Source: Candidatus Enterococcus ferrettii
GTDB taxonomy: Bacteria > Bacillota > Bacilli > Lactobacillales > Enterococcaceae
DNA length: 9,546 bases
Assembly (NCBI RefSeq): GCF_017377655.1
Contig: NZ_JAFREL010000143.1
Location: 1-9,546, forward strand
Direction: 5' to 3'
A program made the translations under genes and the position numbers. This document shows positions 1 to 5,091 of the stretch, one piece after another. Position 1 is the first letter of the stretch; every line of letters starts with the position of its first letter. Under the pieces are notes generated by a model. That model searched no databases. It saw only the letters and a list, made by a program, of their open reading frames with translations, and was not told where the DNA came from.

Positions 1-1
1 C

Positions 2-364
2 TCGAAAACAGCTTCCTCTATTCGGTCTATTCCGATGAGCAAGTTACTAAAAAAGGTATTACTGAAGCATAAGGCAAAATCCAGTGGGAGATTTATCTTT
101 TCGACCGCAGAAAACCCTTCAGAGCCACGCTTACTGACCTATCATTTTCATAAGATTCGTAAGAAGGCGAACCTTGAGCAGATTCATTTCCATCAACTGC
201 GCCATACCTTTGCGACGCGCTGCATTGAAAGCCAAGGGGATATTAAGAGTGTTAGTCAAATGATGGGGCATAGCTCGACGCAATTAACGCTGGATACCTA
301 CACGTCTTCCTTTATGGAACAAAAGGTTCAAGTAGTAAAACAAATGGAAAAAGCCATCAGTTGA
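2..364 (+). CDS. Tyrosine recombinase/integrase, C-terminal catalytic part (5' end outside window)
   Basis: This is the catalytic C-terminal part of a phage-type integrase, which cuts and rejoins DNA through a tyrosine nucleophile. The reading frame is open from base 2, so the ATG at 35 is an internal Met and the gene begins upstream; 120 residues are visible. Counting from base 2, the box II motif HQLRHTF supplies His64 and Arg67, the box motif MMGHSS supplies His90, and LDTYT supplies the nucleophile Tyr100. The opening KTASSIRSIPM resembles the beta-hairpin that precedes the catalytic helices in this family. The order and spacing R-H-Y are intact and there is no frameshift in the visible part. 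The stop is followed at once by a structured terminator whose 5' arm lies in the last codons. It could belong to a conjugative transposon, a prophage or an island; the fragment does not decide which. Confidence 0.93.
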   Translation, partial: SKTASSIRSIPMSKLLKKVLLKHKAKSSGRFIFSTAENPSEPRLLTYHFHKIRKKANLEQIHFHQLRHTFATRCIESQGDIKSVSQMMGHSSTQLTLDTYTSSFMEQKVQVVKQMEKAIS

Positions 365-429
365 AAATGAACACTAGATAATAATCATTATCGAAAAGTG
401 TTGATTGGAACAACAGGGTGGCTTTTTTT
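348..429 (+). terminator. Long nested hairpin with T-tract, terminator of the integrase gene
   Basis: The arm AAAAAGCCATC (348-358, inside the last integrase codons) pairs with GGTGGCTTTTT (417-427) over 11 bp with one G-U pair. Inside it, GTTG (360-363) pairs with CAAC (411-414), AACACT (370-375) with AGTGTT (397-402), and GATAAT (377-382) with ATTATC (387-392) around an AATC loop. Seven T residues follow at 423-429. The T-run suits an intrinsic terminator; the length and nesting are greater than usual. Confidence 0.6.
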
Positions 430-577
430 GCATTTTTTAAGGAAAACGCTTACTCGAATTGGCTAATCAATTTCTTCGAAAATTCAGTTCGTTGTGTCTA
501 AAAATCCCGAAAAATTAGTCATTTGAGCTTTAGAAAAATTTAAAAAATCTGAGCATAAAATTTTTTTAACTCTCTTT

Positions 578-611
578 AAGCCGTCAAAGGCCGTCAGGTG
601 ATGGCTTTTTT
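578..611 (+). terminator. Terminator-like hairpin followed by T-tract
   Basis: GCCGTC (590-595) pairs with GATGGC (600-605) around a four-base loop AGGT, followed by a run of six T (606-611). A second copy of the left arm, AAGCCGTCA at 578-586, can pair with the same right arm through a longer loop, so there are two competing left arms for one right arm. No gene lies between this and the integrase terminator, so it may be the remains of a gene end that used to lie here, or a back-up terminator. Confidence 0.5.
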
Positions 612-707
612 GTTGGCTTTAGAGGTTTTTTAGTGTGTGTCTTAGTCTTGAGAAGACCAGGACATAAATTCTCCCATTTTATAGAAGGTAAAACGGGAAA
701 TCGTGCA

Positions 708-747
708 TGTTTAATCATAAATAAATGATTAAACACAACGTTTAATC
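708..747. promoter_or_regulatory. Triple GTTTAATC repeat, operator-like site upstream of the DUF1149 gene
   Basis: TGTTTAATCAT (708-718) and ATGATTAAACA (725-735) form a perfect 11-bp inverted repeat with a 6-base AT spacer. A third GTTTAATC (740-747) is inverted with respect to the second arm at a 6- to 7-base interval. It sits about 20 bases before the ribosome-binding site of the gene at 779, where a repressor site or a 5' UTR hairpin would be expected. There is no T-tract, so a terminator is unlikely. The binding protein is unknown, and no clear -35/-10 pair was found near it. Confidence 0.45.
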
Positions 748-778
748 GCATAGAAATTAACTGTCAGGAGGGAATGTT

Positions 779-1174
779 ATGGACATTCACAGACGAAACC
801 CGCTAGTGGAATCGTTTCATTACGATCGAATACAAGATACGACGGAGCAGCAACTGCTTAATTTAAGTATCCTTCCACTGGATACCGAACAGCCAGAATC
901 TTTAGAACAGCAAACCTGTACGATTGGAACGCGGCTAGATTTTTCATTAACGGTTAAGCAATTTAAGGTTTCAGGTGGCATTAGCCAAATCAACCATATT
1001 AAAAATAAGCTGGTTGAATCCCAAGACGATCTCACAGAGTCTGAAATTACGGAATTAGTCACCCCCTTATTAGAAATTGTGCAGCGCTTAACATACGAAA
1101 CGAGTGAAATCGCTCTAAATGAGCCAGGAACCTTTTTAGATTTTAATCAAGTGAATGGTTCTAGTCCCTTATGA
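779..1174 (+). CDS. DUF1149 family protein (SecB-like fold family)
   Basis: A 131-residue cytoplasmic protein without signal peptide or membrane segment. The C-terminal half has the stretch GGISQINHI, then an acidic linker, then ELVTPLLEIVQRLTYE and EIALNEPG, which I recognise as the pattern of the DUF1149 family of enterococci and streptococci. From family knowledge, members have a SecB-like fold, so binding of unfolded proteins is possible, but no biochemical role is established. The N-terminal 60 residues (HRRNPLVESFHYD) also match the family style. The start is fixed by a perfect AGGAGGG (766-772) six bases before the ATG. It appears to be a single-gene unit: terminator-like structure upstream, operator-like repeats just before it, and a 89-base gap to the next gene. 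It is normally a chromosomal core gene, which suggests that chromosomal sequence resumes here after the integrase fragment. Confidence 0.82.
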   Translation: MDIHRRNPLVESFHYDRIQDTTEQQLLNLSILPLDTEQPESLEQQTCTIGTRLDFSLTVKQFKVSGGISQINHIKNKLVESQDDLTESEITELVTPLLEIVQRLTYETSEIALNEPGTFLDFNQVNGSSPL

Positions 1175-1263
1175 ATGAATAAAGTATCTGCAACTACAGG
1201 TGTTGTTCAAGAAACGACCTGATTCGATTATAGCAAAAAGTAACGGGATAGGAGAAAAATAAC

Positions 1264-3045
1264 TTGAAAAAAAAATATCAGCGAATGTGGGAACAAGAAG
1301 TGTTTCGTTCACGAAGTAAGCATCCAACATTAAAGAAAGGGATTATTGGCACTACTACGCTGCTAGGTTCGGCTTCGATTGTATTAAACAGTACCTCTGT
1401 TTTTGCCCATGCAGCAGAAGAGACCGTATCGACTGAAAATAAAGTCGCGAGTGACACGGCACCAAACAATGGTTCTATCACTTTTGAGTCTTCAACTGTT
1501 GCTACTCAAGCAGAAGCAACTAAAAAACTAGAACCTGTAACATCTGAAGTAGAAGTGAATACTAACGGAAAAGAAAATGAACCGAGACCGGAAGCAAATG
1601 CAGAAACCAGTAACCAATCAACTATAAATGAACAAATTAACGAGAGCACACCAATACTCGTTCAACCTGAAGAAGAAAATAAAGCATCAATCTCTAGTTC
1701 AAATGTTAATGCAGATAAAGAAATACCAACAACTAATTCAAGCGAGCAGAAGGGGCTGGCTCAAGATACTGAAACAGATGAAGAAGCTTCTACTCCAGAG
1801 ATGGAGGCTGAGGATGAAGAAACAGCACCACTTCCTACGCCCGAACCAGAAAAAGAGAAGCCAGCACCTACACCAGAACCAGAGAAACCAAAACAAGAAC
1901 CCAAAAAAGAAACACCAGAACCAGAGAAACCGGAAGCTCCGGTATCAGAACAGCCAAAATCAGCTGAACCAGAAAAGGAAGTACCCATTCCTGAATCGGA
2001 GTTTGAAGTAATTTATGTGCAACAGCCTGAACAACAATCAGTTCAAGAACCAGTAACTGAACCGATTGTCATTCATTCACCTGAAAATATAGTGCCCGTT
2101 GGACCTCAACAGACTACCCCCAGTCATGGCTCAATTAAGTTTAATCGGAATGTGACGACAGCAGAGTTTATTGAAGAAATTGGCGAACCTGCACGAAAAA
2201 CCGGGCAGGAACAAGAGTTATACGCTTCAGTCATGATTGCCCAAGCCATTTTAGAATCCGGGTCTGGCGGCAGTCAGTTGGCACAAGCACCGAACTATAA
2301 CTTATTTGGTATTAAGGGTGAGCACGAGGGCAAGAGTGTCAGCTTTGCCACTCAAGAAGACACGGGTGGTGGGAATATGACTACCATTCAAGCCAGCTTC
2401 AGAGCCTATGATGATTATGAAGATTGCTTTGAAGATTACGCCAAGCTATTGAAAGAAGGGCTTTCCGGCAACCCTGATTTTTATAAAGGGGCTTGGAAAA
2501 CTACCACAGAGAATTACGAAGAAGCTACGGCTTTCTTGACTGGCAAGTATGCAACAGACACTTCTTACAACAAGAAGTTGAATGGCTTAATCGAAACCTA
2601 TAACTTAACGCAATACGATCATCCAAAGGAAGAAGCTGAAGCCACTAACCAAGTCGCTTCATCAGGGTATTTACTTCCCTTAAATGATTTTGTTGTCTCC
2701 AGTTCCTTTGGGATGCGCGGCAGTGAGTTCCATCGCGGGGTTGATCTAGCTGCAGGTGAAGGGATGCCAATCTTCGCTAGTAAATCAGGAACAGTATTGA
2801 TTGCAGAGTACCACTACTCATGGGGCAATTATGTCGTGATCCAGCATGAGAATGGTGAAACCACCTTGTATGCCCACCAACGTAACTTTGCCGTCAATGC
2901 AGGCGAACGAGTGGAACAAGGACAAACGATCGGCTTTGTTGGCTCAACCGGGAACAGTACCGGCAGCCATTTGCACTTTGAATTGTGCTTAGATTCAACA
3001 TTAGCAGTGGAGCGGCTGGTTGATCCAGCAACAGTATTGTTTTAG
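1264..3045 (+). CDS. Secreted bifunctional peptidoglycan hydrolase: GH73-type glucosaminidase + M23 metallopeptidase
   Basis: A 593-residue exported cell-wall hydrolase. Residues 1-50 form a long signal peptide: basic start, hydrophobic core GIIGTTTLLGSASIVL, likely cleavage after AHA at about residue 50. Residues 50-290 are a disordered acidic stalk; 177-246 is Pro/Glu/Lys-rich with repeated PEPEK units. Residues about 298-455 match a glucosaminidase (GH73-like) domain that cuts the glycan strand, with the probable catalytic Glu331 in ILESGSGGSQLA and the family motif NYNLFGIKG. Residues about 467-593 are an M23 (lysostaphin/LytM) zinc endopeptidase that cuts peptide cross-links: His490 and Asp494 in HRGVD, His538 in YAH, and His569/His571 in HLHFE are all present, so it looks active. 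No LysM, SH3 or LPXTG anchor is seen; the stalk may provide wall retention. The start is TTG at 1264 with AGGAG (1250-1254) nine bases upstream. Its stop overlaps the ribosome-binding site of the next gene, which indicates translational coupling. Confidence 0.93.
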   Translation: MKKKYQRMWEQEVFRSRSKHPTLKKGIIGTTTLLGSASIVLNSTSVFAHAAEETVSTENKVASDTAPNNGSITFESSTVATQAEATKKLEPVTSEVEVNTNGKENEPRPEANAETSNQSTINEQINESTPILVQPEEENKASISSSNVNADKEIPTTNSSEQKGLAQDTETDEEASTPEMEAEDEETAPLPTPEPEKEKPAPTPEPEKPKQEPKKETPEPEKPEAPVSEQPKSAEPEKEVPIPESEFEVIYVQQPEQQSVQEPVTEPIVIHSPENIVPVGPQQTTPSHGSIKFNRNVTTAEFIEEIGEPARKTGQEQELYASVMIAQAILESGSGGSQLAQAPNYNLFGIKGEHEGKSVSFATQEDTGGGNMTTIQASFRAYDDYEDCFEDYAKLLKEGLSGNPDFYKGAWKTTTENYEEATAFLTGKYATDTSYNKKLNGLIETYNLTQYDHPKEEAEATNQVASSGYLLPLNDFVVSSSFGMRGSEFHRGVDLAAGEGMPIFASKSGTVLIAEYHYSWGNYVVIQHENGETTLYAHQRNFAVNAGERVEQGQTIGFVGSTGNSTGSHLHFELCLDSTLAVERLVDPATVLF

Positions 3046-3052
3046 GAGGGGG
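3044..3052 (+). promoter_or_regulatory. Ribosome-binding site overlapping the hydrolase stop codon
   Basis: AGGAGGGGG begins inside the TAG stop of the hydrolase (3043-3045) and lies six bases before the ATG at 3059. It fixes the start of the DivIVA-domain gene against the TTG at 3055 and ties its translation to the hydrolase. Confidence 0.7.
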
Positions 3053-3058
3053 AATTGA

Positions 3059-3874
3059 ATGAAATTTGATGCAGAAAAGATTAAGAAAACCACGTTTCCA
3101 GTAGCTTCCTTTTCGGGCTATCGGAAATACGACGTGGATGACTTCTTGTATTACGTCGCTAAGGATTATCGGCGCTTTGAACAAGACAAGGAAGATCTAA
3201 AGGAAGAGATTGAGATGTTGACCACGCATCAGAAGAAACAAGCTGAAGAGATGAGCAAGGAACGTTCGGAATATGTGGTCACTATTCATGAACAGAAGAA
3301 ACAAATTGAGGAGCTGGAATGTCAGCTGCGGGACTTGCAATTCAAGCAAAAACAAGAGCCGATTAAGCCAACCGGCAGCACCTTCCAGGAAGCTATTCTG
3401 ATTTCTCAGGAAGCTGCGTTGGAAATTGAGCGCAGTGCCGAAAAAGAAGGCGCCAAAATTATTGAAGAAGCCCACGTGGAACGAGGACGCATCATCAAAG
3501 AAGCCAAAGAAGAACAAGCACAGCTGATGCGAGAAGCCCAAGCAAAACGGGAAGTATTACAGCAGGAAATGGCTCGCCTGATTGAACAAATGGAAGCCAA
3601 GAAGCAGGAAATGGAACAGACTCGCCAACAAGAGCTGATGAAGCTGGAACAGGAAAAAGCTGTCATGCTGGAGGAAGCCAAGAATGAATTGGCACAATTG
3701 GCCGAACAGATGGAACACACCAAAAAAGAGCTGGAATTAGCCAAGCGAGAAGAAATCAACTTCCGCGACACGCTGATTTATGACTACAAAGCCGCTCTGG
3801 CTCGGGTCAATGATGAGAAGTGGGAACACTGGGCCACGGCCTATCAGGAAGAAGTGCAAAAAATCCATGCGTAA
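3059..3874 (+). CDS. DivIVA-domain coiled-coil protein (first paralogue)
   Basis: A 271-residue cytoplasmic protein. Residues 1-45 carry the DivIVA/GpsB N-terminal membrane-binding domain pattern: a Phe-rich start, then SGYRKYDVDDFLYYVAKDY, matching the family consensus GY...DVDDFL..V..DY. From about residue 40 to 250 the protein is almost entirely charged heptad-like coiled coil (Glu, Lys, Gln, Ala, Leu), with a basic/aromatic end (DYKAALARVNDEKWEHWATAYQEE). DivIVA-family proteins gather at curved membrane at the septum or poles and recruit partners. No transmembrane segment is present. It is co-transcribed with the hydrolase and shares length and domain plan with the next gene, so the pair looks like a tandem duplication. 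The natural inference is a scaffold that localises wall hydrolysis or surface-protein export. It is distinct from the housekeeping divIVA by its N-terminal sequence and context, but that cannot be proven here. Confidence 0.85.
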   Translation: MKFDAEKIKKTTFPVASFSGYRKYDVDDFLYYVAKDYRRFEQDKEDLKEEIEMLTTHQKKQAEEMSKERSEYVVTIHEQKKQIEELECQLRDLQFKQKQEPIKPTGSTFQEAILISQEAALEIERSAEKEGAKIIEEAHVERGRIIKEAKEEQAQLMREAQAKREVLQQEMARLIEQMEAKKQEMEQTRQQELMKLEQEKAVMLEEAKNELAQLAEQMEHTKKELELAKREEINFRDTLIYDYKAALARVNDEKWEHWATAYQEEVQKIHA

Positions 3875-3890
3875 GAAAGGAACAATGTGA

Positions 3891-4295
3891 ATGAATTTTG
3901 AAGCCATTGAGATCAGGAAGCTGACCTTTAAGAAAAATGTTTTAGGCGGCTTTCGTCAGCTGGACGTTAATGATTTTCTGCGGAATGTGGCGGATGACTA
4001 TGAAACCTACGACGAACGTATTCGCCGCTTAGTCGAAGAAAAGGATCGCTTGGATACGGAACTTTCTAAGCAACAATCCGGTCAAACAGTTTTCACAACT
4101 AAGCTGGAAAATGAAAAAAATGAACTCCTACGAAAAATCCAGCAGCTGGAACAGGAAAAGAAACAGCTGGCGCTTCAAAAAGAACCGCTGGAACGCTTCC
4201 AGGAGCTTCAGATTGAGTACGAGGATCTCAATAAGATGAAGCGCATCGCTCAAAAGACCCTGCAGGCAGCGGAAAAGCAGCCAACCGATTGTTAG
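3891..4295 (+). CDS. DivIVA-domain protein, second paralogue, N-terminal half of a frameshifted gene
   Basis: This frame encodes 134 residues: a DivIVA-like N-terminal domain (GGFRQLDVNDFLRNVADDY) followed by coiled coil. It aligns without gaps to the first 50 residues of the preceding protein. The coiled coil runs to LQAAEK and then ends in the out-of-character tail QPTDC. At 4273-4276 there is a run of four A; with five A the frame would continue as AEKAANRLLEEAEKKK, keeping perfect coiled-coil character into the ORF at 4289-4705. The rebuilt gene would be 816 bases, 271 residues, exactly the length of the first paralogue. Hence the gene is either inactivated by a one-base deletion, switched by the A-tract, or carries a sequencing error. 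The ribosome-binding site AAAGGAA (3876-3882) lies eight bases before the ATG. If translated alone, the short product would keep the membrane-binding domain and lose half of the coiled coil. Confidence 0.75.
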   Translation: MNFEAIEIRKLTFKKNVLGGFRQLDVNDFLRNVADDYETYDERIRRLVEEKDRLDTELSKQQSGQTVFTTKLENEKNELLRKIQQLEQEKKQLALQKEPLERFQELQIEYEDLNKMKRIAQKTLQAAEKQPTDC

Positions 4296-4705
4296 AGGAA
4301 GCTGAGAAAAAGAAAGCCACCTTGCTTTCTGAGGTGGAGCAACAGAAGACCAGCTTACTAAACGCGGCAGAAGAAGAGCGTCTGCAGTACCTCTTCGATG
4401 CCAAGCTGGAAATTAGCACCCTGCAGAAGGAGCAGGATCAACAGGCCAATGAACTCTTAGCTGAAAAAGCAAACTTAGAACAAAAACGGCAAGAGCTGCT
4501 TCAGCTGAGAACGCGAATATGTGAAGAAGTCCAAACCTTCGCAGGCATGATGGCAGCGACTCGTCAAGAAATCAGTCAAGAATACGTGAACAGCATCGAA
4601 ACCTTAACGAAGCAGAACGAAGCCGTTCGTCAAAAGACACAAACAAGCAGCACACCACAAGAACCACCAACCCTGGTACTGACACAGGAGAAAGAGGTCA
4701 TGTAA
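4289..4705 (+). CDS. DivIVA-like protein, C-terminal coiled-coil half of the frameshifted gene
   Basis: This is the -1 frame continuation of the second DivIVA paralogue. It holds about 138 residues of charged coiled coil (for example EEAEKKKATLL and AEEERLQYLFDAKLE) ending in a Ser/Thr/Pro/Gln-rich tail. The TTG at 4289 is an arbitrary start: no ribosome-binding site is seen before it, and the frame is coding-like upstream as KAANR before the first possible start, so this is the second half of a broken gene and not an independent one. The coiled coil has the register and composition expected for the fusion. If the frameshift is real, this part is probably untranslated unless ribosomes slip at the A-run. 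Confidence 0.6.
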   Translation: MLEEAEKKKATLLSEVEQQKTSLLNAAEEERLQYLFDAKLEISTLQKEQDQQANELLAEKANLEQKRQELLQLRTRICEEVQTFAGMMAATRQEISQEYVNSIETLTKQNEAVRQKTQTSSTPQEPPTLVLTQEKEVM

Positions 4706-4876
4706 GTGGGGAAGAAAGCAGAGACGGCGTCGATCTATGATCCCTTTGTCCTGCGGTACTTGACGTTGGAAAAGAAGTTTAGTCAAAAGGTAATCTTTCT
4801 CTATGACTTCAAGGAATACAAGACGCTGAAGGAGATCTTAGTGTTGGCGGAAAAGGTGAAGGAGCTGAGGAAATGA
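4706..4876 (+). CDS. Small 56-aa ORF of unknown function, GTG start directly after the DivIVA-like stop
   Basis: This short frame starts with GTG at 4706, immediately after the TAA at 4703-4705, with AAGAGG (4692-4697) eight bases upstream. The product begins MGKKAETASIYDPFVLRYL and ends KEILVLAEKVKELRK. It is lysine-rich and probably alpha-helical, with no signal peptide or membrane segment. I recognise no family. It is in the same reading frame as the preceding coiled-coil segment, so one stop codon separates the two; it could be a separate small partner or a former C-terminal extension. Composition and ribosome-binding site favour real translation, but a 56-codon frame is weak evidence on its own. 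Confidence 0.5.
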   Translation: MGKKAETASIYDPFVLRYLTLEKKFSQKVIFLYDFKEYKTLKEILVLAEKVKELRK

Positions 4877-5060
4877 ACTTATTTCTGTTGCAGAGTAATC
4901 TAGTTGGATTAATTTCATTATGATAGGTCATCACGTAGAAAGATAACAAATGGATTGAAGCACAGTTTGAGAAGGACGAGAACGGACTTTACCCTTGGGA
5001 GGCAGATACCGATGACAGTCCGAATCGCGTCACACCAGAAAGTAAACCCATGATTAACTC
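4877..5060. other. Gap with coding-like debris between the small ORF and the 573-aa gene
   Basis: No complete gene is present. A short frame from ATG 4920 reads MIGHHVE and then stops; the next frame from 4939 continues as coding-like sequence. No promoter or terminator is apparent. The most likely reading is remains of a small gene, or a displaced 5' end of the 573-aa gene. Confidence 0.45.
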
Positions 5061-5091
5061 ATGGGGACCCAAACGCGGCAGGTGGCGATAA
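4939..5091 (+). pseudogene. Start-less open frame of 50 codons, probable gene remnant
   Basis: A frame open from just after TAG 4936-4938 to TAA 5089-5091 has protein-like composition (for instance KDNKWIEAQFEKDENGLYPW, then EADTDDSPNRVTPESKP) but no ATG, GTG or TTG start before the Met at 5050. One base out of frame upstream lies MIGHHVE (from 4920), which would join smoothly after one base change. At its 3' end it overlaps the 573-aa gene by 31 bases in another frame. It could be a decayed small gene or the frameshifted N-terminus of the 573-aa protein. No family is recognised. Confidence 0.4.

Larger units (their letters stand above)
430..778. other. Non-coding spacer between integrase and DUF1149 gene
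   Basis: No convincing coding region was found on either strand in this stretch. The first part (430-577) is A/T-rich and carries weak A-T-only complementarity (534-541 with 558-565). The middle has a terminator-like hairpin (578-611) and the end has an inverted-repeat cluster and the ribosome-binding site of the next gene. If the integrase belongs to an integrated element, the element boundary could lie here, but no tRNA 3' end or repeated attachment core is recognisable in the window. Confidence 0.6.

Noticed and set aside
534..565. A-T-only hairpin with T-run in the spacer
   Set aside because: Eight A-T pairs around a long loop in an A/T-rich region are expected by chance and too weak for a terminator.
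365..778. Attachment site or CRISPR array next to the integrase
   Set aside because: No tRNA 3' end, no direct-repeat core pair within the window and no regular repeat-spacer pattern.
1197..1221. Imperfect inverted repeat CAGGT...ACCTG after the DUF1149 gene
   Set aside because: It can form a short bulged stem but no T-tract follows, so neither terminator nor operator is supported.
1203..1233. Promoter for the hydrolase gene (TTGTTC with GATTAT at 17-base spacing)
   Set aside because: Only about 3/6 and 4/6 matches to consensus; too weak to annotate.
1628..2011. 127-codon + strand frame inside the hydrolase gene
   Set aside because: It is an out-of-frame reading of the repetitive Pro/Glu stalk, giving a Lys/Gln/Asn-rich artefact.
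3406..3771. Minus-strand open frames opposite the DivIVA-domain gene
   Set aside because: Ser/Cys-rich translations are mirror images of Glu/Lys/Ala coiled-coil codons; no start signals.
4271..4277. Programmed -1 frameshift site in the second DivIVA gene
   Set aside because: The bases GGAAAAG do not form a canonical X XXY YYZ slippery heptamer in this frame, and I saw no obvious stimulatory stem directly downstream. Deletion of one A is simpler.
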